Source of the DNA: Rhynchopus euleeides
Lineage: Eukaryota > Euglenozoa > Diplonemea > Diplonemida > Diplonemidae
DNA: 64,000 nt
Assembly (NCBI GenBank): GCA_963210315.1
Contig: OY723277.1
Location: 1,302,001-1,366,000, forward strand
Direction of reading: 5' to 3'
The notes beneath the pieces were generated by a model, which was not told the origin of the DNA, ran no database searches, and was given only the letters and a program-made list of their open reading frames with translations. Of this stretch, positions 31,989 to 42,427 are shown piece by piece. Each line of letters starts with the position of its first letter. The first letter of the stretch is position 1. The position numbers and the translations under genes were made by a program.

Positions 31989-33800
31989 TCAGTCAACCTC
32001 TTCGACTTGGGGCGCGCACTGCGCCAGCCGCAGCGGCAGCGGCAGGTGCGCCCCTGGGGATCTGAAGGGCGGCGGAGGGGGAGCGAGCCTCGCGGCCACG
32101 CTGGGGGGCGCGCTGCTCCGCAGCGCCTCGAAGGCCTCGCAGAGGTTGAAGATGGACACCACAGGCGCACCGGCAAGCTGGGGGAAGATGCGCGCAGGGC
32201 TGGCAAAGGACAGGGCATGGCGGCATGCGGCAGCACAGGCAGCATCCTCAGGGGCTAGAAGGTCGAGGATGGCCGTGGCTTCCACCATCAAGGCGCGGCT
32301 GGCGCGCACCAGCTCCGACCAGCCCTCCTCACCCTCGGCACGCTGCTCCTCTCTGGCCATGCTGTCCAGCTCTTGCTGGCTGAGAATCTCCTCAGGCAGC
32401 ACCACAGACACAGCCCCCGCACCCTCGGGCTGCACGGCGACAGTCGTCACGCCATCAGGGTCGACAGACATGTCAACCATGACATGCACAGACTCCCTCC
32501 CCGGCTGGGGCGGCACCGGCACCCGGATGAGCTGCAGCGGAGTGTTGTCACGCACGAAGACACGCTCCCCGGCGTACAGCACCACAGACACCTCCGTGTC
32601 GGAGGGCGCGCAGGGCAGCGTCACCTGTGCTGCCCCCTTGGTGGGGTACCACCTGTTGCGGTGCAGCGCTGCGACGCTGAGGCCGTACTGATCCGCCACC
32701 CCGAGGGTCCAGGGGAGGCATCCGGGGTGGTTATAGTCGCATCCGGTCATCTTGGCGCCGTGCTCTGCTGCCCCGAGGGAGACGGCGCAGCGCGGGTCGA
32801 CGTTGTCCAGCAGGAAGCGGCACCCCCCATCGGACAGCCGCGCGCGCAGCGCGCGGTGGAGGCTGGGGAGGGCGAGCCCGGCGCCCGAAAGGACGACATC
32901 GGTTAGCGAGGCCGGCAGCACCGCCTCCTTTGCGAGGAGGTGCGCAGCCTCGTCGGCAACGGCGTCGGCAGAAGCGCGCTGCAGGCGTGCCAGGAAGGAG
33001 GGGTCTGCCTCCACAGCAGGGCACGCCTGCCCCGCCCACCCCGTGGCGAGGGGTGCGGCGTAGCCGCCGTGGCGCGCAGCCCTGCAGGCTGCGAGCAGCA
33101 GGGGTGTGTGCTCCTCGATGCATGCCGTGCTGCAACCTGCGCTGGTAAGCTGCGAGGCGCAGTGCGTTAGCACCGAGGTGTCGAGCTGGTCTGTGCCAGG
33201 GGCGTGGCTCGACGCGACGCGCTCCGACATCCTGCCTGACCAGCGCACCAGGGAGAGGAGGGTCGTGTCCTCCATGTCCACCAGGAGGACGAGCCTGTCG
33301 GCACTGCAGTCCTGCATGCGATATGCTGCGCACAGCGCACGCTCCGTCGCGGCCCAGGTCAGGATCTTCGTTGACAGGGAGGGGCAGGTGGCGTTGGTGA
33401 GGTGTTCGCGTATATTGGGGGATGGTGCCGCAATGCAGAGGTGCTGCACAGGGCGCTGCGCAGCTGCCTCCACAGCGGCGATGAGGAATGCGGCCATGGC
33501 GTCCAGCAGCTCGACGCAGGGGAAGGTGCGCTGCGTGCCGCTGTTGCAGAGGGGTACGGCCTCGCCAAGCAGGGCCAGCATGTTGTGTGCCGCAGCGCCT
33601 GGGGTTGTGAGGGCTATTGCTTCAGCATCGTTCCCAACGTGGAGGTGGCCCGCGCTGTCCATTGCGACGACGGCTGGCACCCACGTGGCGCCACCGCCCA
33701 GGTCGACCAGGCGGCTGACCCCACCCTGTGCATATCCAGCAGACAGCACGCCTGGCCCAAAGCACAGCCCAGCCGCACCCTCGTCGTCATCTGAGTGCAT
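31989..33800 (-). CDS. Divergent Hsp70-family protein
   Basis: A 603-aa protein with the Hsp70 plan. The nucleotide-binding part ends with VLSGAGLALPSLHRALRARL and VDPRCAVSLGAAEHGA, matching the adenosine motif and the DEAVAYGAA segment. A beta-sandwich follows (PTKGAAQVTLPCAPSDTEVS, VVLYAGERVFVRDNTPL, VHVMVDMSVDPDGVTTVAVQ), then a helical lid. The N-terminal GIDLGTT phosphate loop is degraded (GLCFGPGVLSAGYAQGG), and the second phosphate loop lacks its Gly-rich motif (VLLVDMEDTTLLSLV). It may bind nucleotide poorly and act as a non-canonical chaperone or scaffold. No signal peptide or HDEL-like tail is seen. It is Ala- and Cys-rich relative to typical Hsp70. The ATG at 33800 follows a CAAAG acceptor-like site. 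Confidence 0.75.
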   Translation of the reverse strand: MHSDDDEGAAGLCFGPGVLSAGYAQGGVSRLVDLGGGATWVPAVVAMDSAGHLHVGNDAEAIALTTPGAAAHNMLALLGEAVPLCNSGTQRTFPCVELLDAMAAFLIAAVEAAAQRPVQHLCIAAPSPNIREHLTNATCPSLSTKILTWAATERALCAAYRMQDCSADRLVLLVDMEDTTLLSLVRWSGRMSERVASSHAPGTDQLDTSVLTHCASQLTSAGCSTACIEEHTPLLLAACRAARHGGYAAPLATGWAGQACPAVEADPSFLARLQRASADAVADEAAHLLAKEAVLPASLTDVVLSGAGLALPSLHRALRARLSDGGCRFLLDNVDPRCAVSLGAAEHGAKMTGCDYNHPGCLPWTLGVADQYGLSVAALHRNRWYPTKGAAQVTLPCAPSDTEVSVVLYAGERVFVRDNTPLQLIRVPVPPQPGRESVHVMVDMSVDPDGVTTVAVQPEGAGAVSVVLPEEILSQQELDSMAREEQRAEGEEGWSELVRASRALMVEATAILDLLAPEDAACAAACRHALSFASPARIFPQLAGAPVVSIFNLCEAFEALRSSAPPSVAARLAPPPPPFRSPGAHLPLPLRLAQCAPQVEEVD

Positions 33801-34360
33801 GTCAGCCTTTGCGATGCCGAGTCCTTCAACACAAAAAAAAACCCACCACCGCCTGGCCTGTTGCTGGGTGTGCGTGCATTGCGTCGGTGTGGTATTGACA
33901 CCCGGAGGCGCTTCACTAAAAAAAAACGCTGCAGGTAGGCAGTGGTCGCGCTAACTTCACTCCCTACTCCCGGGATTTTCGGCGATTTTTTGAGGTACGT
34001 TTTTTATTTGCAAACAGGGATTTGTCCACAACTCGAAAAGTTCTGGTACCCCAATTCAGTATGAAAAAAGTGCACCAAAAAAAATGAAAGTGACCCCATG
34101 GCGTTTCGCACGGATCTCAAATATTCAAAAGAAGGCAGAGACGGGGAGAAAAAAAAATGGGCCCCGCGGGGCGGGGGTGGGTGGGTGGGTGGCCTTGACG
34201 GCTGCTGCTCTTCACGCCCTGAGGTTCACCGTTACCCAAACTTCCACAACCATCGCTTTGCATGAAACTCTCAGCACCCCTTTTGCCTTCCCCACCGAGT
34301 GACTGCTTCCCGCGCAGCACTGGGCTCCGACCTGATGTCGGAGTGATCCACACCGAGTTC
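33801..34360. other. Spacer and start of a repeat-rich block
   Basis: After an A-rich stretch at 33830 and a copy of GAGGTACGTTTTTTATTTG (33990), a degenerate copy of the GTGACCCCA...CGCACGGATCTCAAATATT repeat lies at 34085-34130. No gene is seen. Confidence 0.4.
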
Positions 34361-34365
34361 AGCTC

Positions 34366-34432
34366 GGAACAGATGTGCACTACCGTGGCCTCCGGCGGCT
34401 GGGGGGCTCCGCCCCCCAGACCCCCCTGTACC
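34366..34432 (-). repeat. GC-hairpin dispersed repeat
   Basis: On the minus strand: GGGGGGTCTGGGGGGCGGAG, then CCCCCCAGCCGCCGGAGGCC and ACGGTAGTGCACATCTGTTC. The centre GGGGGGCGGAGCCCCCC folds on itself. It is one of seven copies in the window. Confidence 0.75.
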
Positions 34433-34584
34433 ACTAGGCAGTAGCGTGTGCCTGTCTTGTAGCCAAGTCCTTTGGGTTCACATCAGCGAATGGGACCCAG
34501 GCCACTCTCAGTAGCCTCAGGAGGACGCATCCAACTCACACAGAATCTGTACGCCCGCAACTCCCACGCGCTCCTACTACGGCG

Positions 34585-34647
34585 CAAGGAACATATGCTC
34601 ACTACCGTGGCCTCCGGCGGCTGGGGGGCTCCGCCCCCCAGACCCCG
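34585..34647 (-). repeat. GC-hairpin dispersed repeat
   Basis: Second copy 220 bp from the one at 34366, same orientation and almost identical in the core, with a different 3' extension (GAGCATATGTTCC). Confidence 0.75.
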
Positions 34648-34934
34648 CTGAAAAGCGTGTGCACGAGGTTTCACATACAACATGCTTCGTGGGGTCCCCA
34701 CGTCCAGTGCTGGCATCAGTATCTTGAACAGGCTACACCCTCGCCGTATCAGGGGTGCACTCAAGCTGGCACATGTTTGCCTACTTGGTGGCGTTGTTGG
34801 CAGTTGAGCTGAGTGGGGAACTCCCGTCCCTGCTTTCCGAGCATGTGCCTGACCCCTTGCCCAGGTTGTTACTGATCACATGCTGTAGAGACAACCAGGA
34901 CGGAAAATTTGAGTGTCTTCAAACAAGCCCATTT

Positions 34935-35840
34935 TTTCAAAATGACCCCACTACGATCCGGGCGAGGCTCGGAAATGCAACGAAACGCGGTTTCCCCGCC
35001 CAAAAACGAGCCCCTTTTTCAGGTACGTTTTTTCGCTCCCGATTTCCAAATTTAAATAGCCTTTGTCAAGTCACTCTAAACACGGCTAGTGTTGGAATGG
35101 CCCATCATGTAATGGTTCAGGGCTGTTGATGGATGGTCTGTCAAGCGTGGGTGAAATTGACTGTTTGAGCACATCCAAGACCGGGAACATAAAAATTTTC
35201 TGCCAATACCAAGTAGGGTCACAATAAAATCCAAAGGAAAAAAGTGCAAAAAAATAGTGCAAAAAAATATTTTTTCCCCAAATTCCTATTTTCATTCCGT
35301 GAAATAGATACACGCCTGACTCTGTTTAGCGCGTTTTTTTTGCACTGCAGGAAAAGAAATTTCTGGTGAGGATTCACCGGAGTGGAGGGTGCTGAGGGGC
35401 TGAGCGGCTGGGGGGATGCTGCCTGTGAGGGAGAAGATGCACCAAGCAAAGACACACGGCCCCGGAGGGGCCGTGTGTCTGTGTTCAGTGGTGCATTCCT
35501 CCGCACCTCAGTGCACTCTCCGACCTGCATGTCTACGGGGGTCTGAGCCCACATGGCAACCCCGAGTAAGGGGTGCAAACAGACACCCCATGGCCAAAAT
35601 GACCCCACCGCGATCCGCACAGATCCCAAATATTCAGAGGAACAGGGTTTTGAAAAACCTGTAAGTGGGGTCCCGCTGGGTGGGTGGTGTGGGTGGGCTG
35701 ATTTCTGGTCTCCCAGTCACATCCTCCCTTCAGAAGTCCCTAAACCAGACCCACATTTCATGGGTGAAACTTGGCACGCACACCACCAAAATGACCCCAC
35801 TACGATCCGCACGGAGCTCAAATAATGCAATAACGCCAGT
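34935..35840 (+). repeat. Cluster of short direct repeats AAAATGACCCCACTACGATC
   Basis: Copies at about 34942, 35587 and 35788 (and a weaker one at 34085) each read AAAATGACCCCAC(T/C)(A/G)CGATCC followed by a variable CGCACGGA-like and CAAATA-like tail. A perfect hairpin GACACACGGCCCC-GGA-GGGGCCGTGTGTC lies at 35451-35479. No gene is seen across 34.7-36.1 kb. Confidence 0.6.
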
Positions 35841-36119
35841 CATGTGTGGCGATGCGATCAGTTTTGAGCCCCCCAAACAGGTGCCTCAGTAGCGCGTTTT
35901 TTTTGTATCCGATTTCGGTCACCAGCCCCCCGGACCCCCAGATTTAGGAAAAGCCCTGCCCTTAGCAGAAGCCGGATTATTGGTGTGAAAAAAGGGGAAA
36001 AATGGGGGAATTTCCGGGTTTCCGGTCCGGCCGGCCGGGCGGCTCCAGCCCGCATTCACCCATTTTTCAACCAAAAAAATCGAAATTGGGTTCGGCCGGG
36101 AAATAATTAATCCTCTTTT

Positions 36120-36587
36120 TGCAAGCTACGCCCCATATCACTGTGAATACGTACACCCCCCAAAAAATTCACGGTGACCATTTTTTCGGCACAGATATCG
36201 AATCCATCGGTTCGTGCGTCCTCACGAATTTTCGGGCAAAACCCCCCCTGGGGGGGGGGGGGGAGGGAGGGGGAGGGGAGGTCCTTTAAAAAACACTTAA
36301 ACACTCCGTGTTTAATGAATTTTGGGTGATTTTTCCAATATTTAGCGCGACCACTGCAGGTAGGGGCAACGAGTAGGCGGGGAGTTGGGCCGGGAGGGGT
36401 GGGGATGGCGGTGCGGGCGTCGGAGCATTTCCAGGGCGCACGTGGCTCGGACCTGCCAAGGTGTGTTCCGTGTGTCGTCCCCAAGGGGCCAGGCGAGTGG
36501 CGCTTCTCGCAAGCGCGTGTCAATTAAGGGTGCAGGGCCGACAGGCCGGCATACAGAGGGGTACAGGGGCAAGAGGCAGGGAGGGTG
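36120..36587. other. Spacer downstream of exon fragments
   Basis: Contains a G14 run at 36249-36262 and G-rich sequence; no frame is supported. On the minus strand this is the 3' side of the exon pair at 36588-37057. Confidence 0.3.
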
Positions 36588-37057
36588 TCAGACGTATCGG
36601 CGGACGATGCGCCAGAATAGGACATGCACGCCTTTGTCAATTACGATGACGGGCTTTGGGAAACCGAGCTGCAGGGTGGTGGATGTGATATAGAAAAACA
36701 GCAGAGAGAAGTGCCATGACTGAAGGTGGGAGTGGTCGGAGTACATCTCAGCATAACAGGGTCCGTTTGGGACAGAGCCTGCCACCCCACACACCCCGTC
36801 GACGAGTTTGACAAGCCGTCACACTGCTTGTTGGGAGACACCGAATACAGGTGTGTGTAGAGTGGGTGGACACAACATCTCACAGGCTGTTGCCGGGGAT
36901 TGCACATGGCCCCACGTTCATACCTCACGCATCAGCTGGTTGCGCACCTGTTCCAGGAGCGCGGGTTTGCTTGTCCGTGAAGCAACGTCGGTGATCACGA
37001 GGATGCCCCCGACACGGGTCTTCTGCACCCAGTTGCGCAGGATGGCCATCTGTCGCA
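36588..37057 (-). CDS. 3' exons of an unidentified gene
   Basis: Two exon-like blocks. 37057-36927 reads (AG)ATGGCCATCCTGCGCAACTG and encodes MAILRNWVQKTRVGGILVIT followed by DVASRTSKPALLEQVRNQLMRE, ending at a GTATGA donor. A second block, ending with a stop at 36588, encodes a hydrophobic stretch SWHFSLLFFYITSTTLQLGF and PKPVIVIDKGVHVLFWRIVR. I cannot join the two in frame with a single GT-AG intron, so an exon or a shift is missing. The first block could begin the protein, as its ATG directly follows CAG and a C17-containing pyrimidine tract. Function unknown, perhaps a membrane protein. Confidence 0.35.
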
Positions 37058-37077
37058 GGAGGGGGGGGGGGGGGGGG

Positions 37078-38592
37078 TAGGGGGGCCCAAAACCCCCCTT
37101 TTTCGTGTAATCGGTGAAAAAATGCCTCAAAAAGTGACCCCAGACCCCCAAAACCACCCCACACCGGTCCAAAAATGGTCTGTGGGGGTCTGGTAACCAG
37201 TTTTGAGGGTCTACACACCCCCAGATGGTGTAAAAATGCGAAAAAATGGGTGTTTTTGGGCCTTTTGGCCAAATGGGGGAAATGGGGTGTTTTGCAAAAA
37301 AACGCAAAAAAATGGGCAAAAAACACCGTAGAATGGCCATGTGGTGGGTACCAGTGCCCACGGGGTGTCCAGGGGGCCCATCCAGGCACCACACGACACC
37401 TTTTCAGCCCCCCAGGCACCCCAGATGGTGGTTTTTTACTGTTTTTTCATACCCCTGACAAACCCCTGACACCACCGGGCACCTATTTTTTCCGCTGTCA
37501 AGATGACCTGGGCTCCAGCAAGACCCTGCAAATGGCCCCCAAACCATGTGGCATGCACCTGGGAGGCCCCCAGAGGGGGTAGATGGTGATGGGGGGCCCT
37601 CCGAGTGGTGTCAGATGGGTCATGGTGGGCGGCATAATATGCACCCTCTAACAAGGGAGAACAACCCATTTTTACAGATGGTGTCCTCGGGGCCGCGGCT
37701 GACATCGCTCGCCCGGGAAGTGTGAGGCTGTGTGCGCTGCGTCCTGCACATAGGCTCCGAGCGTGCGATACGCCCTTGAGCAGTCGATGTGGTCGTCAGG
37801 GCATGCAATTGCGTGGTAGTGCGAAATGGATGCTGCAGAGGGTGAAGGGCAGCCTGTTTTCAGCCTTTCAAGATCAGTAATCATCTCCTGTCCAGTCGGT
37901 TAGATGCACTTTGCATCGCTGCACATTGCATCGGGTACACAGAGCGCAGATGATGCAGAAAGGCATGGGCAGTCGGCCTCGAAGACACCATCTGTAAAAA
38001 TGGGTTGTTCTCCCTTGTTAGAGGGTGCATATTATGCCGCCCACCATGACCCATCTGACACCACTCGGAGGGCCCCCCATCACCATCTACCCCCTCTGGG
38101 GGCCTGCCAGGTGCATGCCACATGGTTTGGGGGCCATTTGCAGGGTCTTGCTGGAGCCCAGGTCATCTTGACAGCGGAAAAAATAGGTGCCCGGTGGTGT
38201 CAGGGGTTTGTCAGGGGTATGAAAAAACAGTAAAAAACCACCATCTGGGGTGCCTGGGGGGCTGAAAAGGTGTCGTGTGGTGCCTGGATGGGCCCCCTGG
38301 ACACCCCGTGGGCACTGGTACCCACCACATGGCCATTCTACGGTGTTTTTTGCCCATTTTTTTGCGTTTTTTTGGCAAAACACCCCATTTCCCCCATTTG
38401 GCCAAAAGGCCCAAAAACACCCATTTTTTCGCATTTTTACACCATCTGGGGGTGTGCAGACCCTCAAAACTGGTTCCCAGACCCCCACAGACCATTTTTG
38501 GACCGGTGTGGGGTGGTTTTGGGGGTCTGGGGTCACTTTTTGAGGTAGCTTTTTGAAATATTACACGAAAAAGGGGGTTTTGGGCCCCCCTA
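37078..38592. mobile_element. A-type element A4 with arms of about 610 bp
   Basis: TAGGGGGGCCCAAAACCCCC and its inverse end this element. The arms at 37078-37687 and 37982-38592 are almost perfect inverted copies, leaving a spacer of only about 295 bp. Seventeen G residues precede the left TA; on the gene strand this is the C-tract of the acceptor for the exon at 37057. Such long matched arms would extrude or form a hairpin RNA. The right end abuts B4. Confidence 0.9.
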
Positions 38593-39400
38593 GGCATAGG
38601 GTGCGGGCGATTCGCCTATCGCCCTATATTCGCCCAACCGGGTTCGAGCCCCGATTATCGCGTATCGAATCCCCTTATCGCCCATTATCGCCCAATTATC
38701 GCCTGATTATCGCCAAATTATCGCCCGTTTTCCTTCACACTTTCTGAAGGGGTCTTGAGCTAGTGGTGAGTGGGTTACCGCTCTACTGACCCTGGGTCCC
38801 ACAGGGCCCTGTGACCTCGTCAACAACTGGGCCAAGACCTAGGATTCTGCATCAGAAATCAGTTCTGACCACTGACGTCATGTGGGTGGGTCATTTCCTC
38901 GGTCAAAACCCACGTGAGGAACTGGGCATTGGCCCAGATCCTGACCTCGCTCAGGACCTGTTCACTCGCCGTTACTAGGAGCACTCGTAAGCATGAAGCG
39001 GGTACACCTTAGTGTTGAAGGAGATGCGTGGTTCTAGTGTAGTCGGTCTGAATGGGAGAAGATGCACTCCGTACGTTTGAGATGGCTCATTGCAGAGCCC
39101 ACAGGAAGCTTCACGGCTGATCTGAGACCTGGGGCGGTTCTGACCCTGGTCACAGAGTCCTCACCCACTGAGAACACTGGAGCAGAGGGCTTGATCTAGG
39201 TCAGGAACCGGGTCTTCACTGAGGCAATGACCCACTCACCACCTCAGCAGTGACCTGACGTCCCTGGCCGGGCCATTTTACCCCCAAAAATACGACGAAA
39301 AAAGTATCGCCCACTTATCGCCTTGACAGAATGGGCGATAATGAGGGTGATAATTTTTGCGATTTGGGCGATAACCGAATCGCCCGCACCCTATGCCTAG
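38590..39400. mobile_element. B-type element B4 (TTATCGCC motif)
   Basis: Ends CTAGGCATAGGGTGCGGGCG and its inverse. Arrays of TTATCGCC and GGCGATAA fill the subterminal regions (38605-38725 and 39300-39375). The centre has no frame. Fifteen G residues follow the right CTAG. GGTTCGAGCCC at 38640 fits an RNA polymerase III B-box by chance or design, but no A-box or tRNA fold was found. Confidence 0.85.
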
Positions 39401-39415
39401 GGGGGGGGGGGGGGT

Positions 39416-39867
39416 GATTCGTGGTATTATTGGGACTAAATACGAAGCCAAAAGTTGGGAACCACTGGCAATGCTCTCGCTACTTCATTTGCCGCAATTG
39501 CCACACACGAAAAGCTGCCCCGGGGTAACGCACGGCAGCGCAATTCGGCCGTCACGCCTGGCAGCACCAACTTCAAGCGGGGAACATCACCACCACCACC
39601 ATCACTTCGGGATGCTCATCAAAGGCGCCCACCCACCCACCCCCCTTCACCCTGCCATCATATTGCGGGATGGGATATCCGGGAAACAACCACACTTCTT
39701 GTCTTGCGTTTGATCAGATTCTACTTCAGGACCGTAGCATCACCGTGGCGACACGTTACCAACCAAACCACACGGAATATCTATATATCAGAAGCACACA
39801 CCCACGTGGCGCTGTCCTTGGCAGGACTTTGAAAGTGCCGCCTTGATATCCTTGTTGGATAGAACCC
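39416..39867. other. 3' flank of the signal-anchor gene
   Basis: Mixed sequence between element B4 and the stop at 39868. Frames on the plus strand overlap here but show no motif. Confidence 0.35.
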
Positions 39868-40500
39868 TCATATCACACCCTCAATCAGCTGACGGAATAT
39901 CTGGAACAACAGTGAATCAGACGAACCCCCCCCCCCCCGCCCCCACCCCCTCTTCCCGGGCCTCAAGCCCAACGGCTTGCATACCGCTGTGTGGTACGGG
40001 TGCGCTGGCTCCGGGTCGATATTCAGCCACACCAGGTCCAGGTTGCTATGCGTCGCGTGCCCTGCGACGGTGGCTGTGAGGAGCTTTCCGCGCCACCGCT
40101 CCGTTGCTGCCTGGGTTGTGTACACGCTGTTTGGGGCGTTGATATGAAGCTGCTGGCACATGGTCCAGTGCTCGATGAGAGAGAGGGCATGGGTGCCGGA
40201 CTCAGGGCCGAACATGACAGCTTCGTGCTTCCCCTCCTCCTGCATCTGCGTGCCGAACGTCTCGATGTCGATCACATCCACACGGGCTCCCGGCAACGCA
40301 CCTCCGAGAGGCTCCTGTGCCTGCTGCACCGTGCGCGCATACTGCTCGAGATGGCTCTTCTGCTTGCGAATTGCCTCCGCGCTCTCTCGCAGCTCCCTGT
40401 TCACATCCCGCAGGCGCGAGTCGGCCTGCGAGTTAACAACCATGTAGGACACAGCCAGCAACGCCACCACCGCCACCGCCTTCTTGCTACTGCTGTCCAT
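39868..40500 (-). CDS. Signal-anchor coiled-coil protein, two exons
   Basis: Predicted 182-aa protein. Exon 1 is 40500-39985 (172 codons) and exon 2 is 39900-39868 (IFRQLIEGVI and stop). The ATG at 40500 is chosen because a TTTCCTTTTCCAG acceptor lies about 35 nt upstream; the frame itself opens further up. An uncleaved hydrophobic segment at about 8-25 (AVAVVALLAVSYMVVNS) is followed by a short coiled coil (about 28-60, RLRDVNRELRESAEAIRKQK). A soluble domain of no recognised family follows. Removing the 84-nt intron keeps the frame, and leaving it in adds 28 residues, so both forms would be translatable. Type II membrane topology is likely; function unknown. Confidence 0.65.
   Translation of the reverse strand: MDSSSKKAVAVVALLAVSYMVVNSQADSRLRDVNRELRESAEAIRKQKSHLEQYARTVQQAQEPLGGALPGARVDVIDIETFGTQMQEEGKHEAVMFGPESGTHALSLIEHWTMCQQLHINAPNSVYTTQAATERWRGKLLTATVAGHATHSNLDLVWLNIDPEPAHPYHTAVCKPLGLRPGKRGWGRGGGGSSDSLLFQIFRQLIEGVI
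39901..39984 (-). other. 84-nt GT-AG intron, stop-free and divisible by three
   Basis: Begins GTATGC and ends CTGTTGTTCCAG. It is G-rich on the sense strand (a G13 run), as are several other introns and spacers here. Retention would insert a Gly/Arg-rich 28-residue segment. Confidence 0.6.
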
Positions 40501-42427
40501 TGATGCCGCTAGGCCAGGTTGGCCGGGCACACTCCTGGAAAAGGAAACTGGGTGAGTGAGAGGAAGCAATGGGAAAGGAGCCTTCTCTTTGCAGAAATCG
40601 TACTCCTTCCGCTTGAATGTAGACACCCTGCCCAGCAACTGCGGGTGAACAGTTCTGGACTGCTTGCTGTTGAGCGCGCGCTTGTTGTCTCAAACACACA
40701 AGTAAGAGGCATCAGTGCGTTTGGAGGGGCGGGGATATTCCATCTGTTTCCTTCGACGTGGGCAACCACACCTCCCCAGGGGAGGGTCTTTTCGCCCTGT
40801 GGCAGACTGTGCCAGTGCGACACCCTGCACGCGGCACCTTGTGGGGGTGGGCTGGCTCTTTTCTGCCCTTTCGGCAACAAGGCACCCCAGTGGGGTCAAG
40901 ACTACACATCACAAGCCAACTCGGCACTTGATGCACTCCACACGCATCCCACCACAACGCAGCGACGCCGTGGGTGTGGGGCTGAGGGCTGACGCACCCA
41001 TCGACTCTGTGTTTCTTGGTTCTGCTTCGTTCAAAATGTGAGGCAGGGGTGCGGCCACTTCGGGAAAGACAAGAACACGGTGTCAGGCGCACATCAATGA
41101 CCTCTAGCAGGTTGTGAACAGGCTTGGAGGTGTTGTGCATCTTCTGTCGTGTCCCGCTGACATGGCACTGCCTCTTGACCGTGGGAGGGTATCAACTACT
41201 TCGAGACGCGACCCGAAGGCTGCTCGTAGTGAACATGGTGTAGGTTCGTATGAGTCTCCAGACATGGTTATCCCTTGGCGCCGTTTCTGCCCTGGTGCTA
41301 CCAGAATAGCTTGCCATGCCCACAAGGGAGCACGGAGACGCCTCGCCATCTGTTCAGGACTCCTGATGCAAGCACCCGTCATGGTCCAGGGGAGCCACCC
41401 CCTGCTGTGTCATACTCCCGTCATGGTATGGGAAGCCTTGCCAGGCAGTTTAAGGTCTTGCCCGGGGTCTTTTGACTTGCAATATAGACAGGACCCACTC
41501 CACGAGGGTGGGGGGTTTGATTGTCGAGAGTGAATGGAAAAGTAAGCATCCCCAGCACCTTCTCGCAATGTTTGTCCTTTTTGCCGTCACCACACCCGAT
41601 ATGCCGTACAAGGCGGCATATCTGCGAGGGTGGGGGGAGGCAGGCTTTCGAGAGATGGATCGAAGGAGATCGGGCCGGGCACTTCGTTGTCGAGCCGTGA
41701 TCCGGAGATGATGAACAACAATGGTCTGCCAAAGATGGGAGAAAACACACTGTGCAAAGAAAGGTCGGAACCAGGGAAACAGCACGGCTGGCGTCAACAC
41801 AGACTCTGTTTCAAAACAAAGTGGGAGCTGGATCGTGCAGTTGGCACAACGTGTGCATGGCATTCACTTAGACACGCTCGCTTTTGTTTGCATGCGGACC
41901 GGTATTGCTGCGGGTCGGCCAAAAGGGTTTCGGGGATAGTGTGGCGCAATTCCGGCACAAAAGCTGGGCGGGGCATTTTCACAACCCGTTCGGCGGTATG
42001 ACCGCTGAACGAGGATGAGGGAGGGGATGTGTGTGGGTGCCCTGCTCGAATGAACACGAGACTTGAAAGAGAGATCACAGGGATGGGTGGGATCAGAAAA
42101 GGGACTGCCCTGATGTGGTATCGGGGCTGGTGGTCGGGAGAGAACAGCCCCAATACAGGTCGTGTATGCACACGGTCCTGCATGGCAAAATCAAAAGAAT
42201 AGGGGAACAACCTACAGTTGGTGTTCTCCGAACACTGAACATCCCACCCCGTCACTGCAGCAAACACTTCCCCTCTTCCGTCACGCACTCTCAGTTCAAC
42301 GGGGAGGGGAGAAGCTGCCGGGTTAGAGGGGCACACTTGCGGTGCACCGTCACAACCCACCCGCGCAAGCCTCTGAAGCAAAACTCGAAAGGGCACCATC
42401 CCTCAGGCCAGGTCGCCCCAGGAACGC
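40501..42427. other. Repeat-bearing spacer
   Basis: The putative acceptor of the gene at 40500 lies at about 40538. A partial copy of dispersed repeat D occupies 40597-40690. 41345-41465 is shared with the interior of element C (19690-19780). A minus-strand frame at 41794-42399 has no recognised domain and overlaps nothing convincing, so it is not called. Confidence 0.4.

Noticed and set aside
38610-38660. Possible tRNA-like B-box GGTTCGAGCCC in element B4
   Set aside because: No A-box at the right distance and no cloverleaf could be drawn; it lies in the subterminal motif array.
41794-42399. 201-codon minus-strand frame after the Cys-rich gene
   Set aside because: No domain and a Ser/Pro/His-rich composition typical of chance frames in GC-rich spacer.
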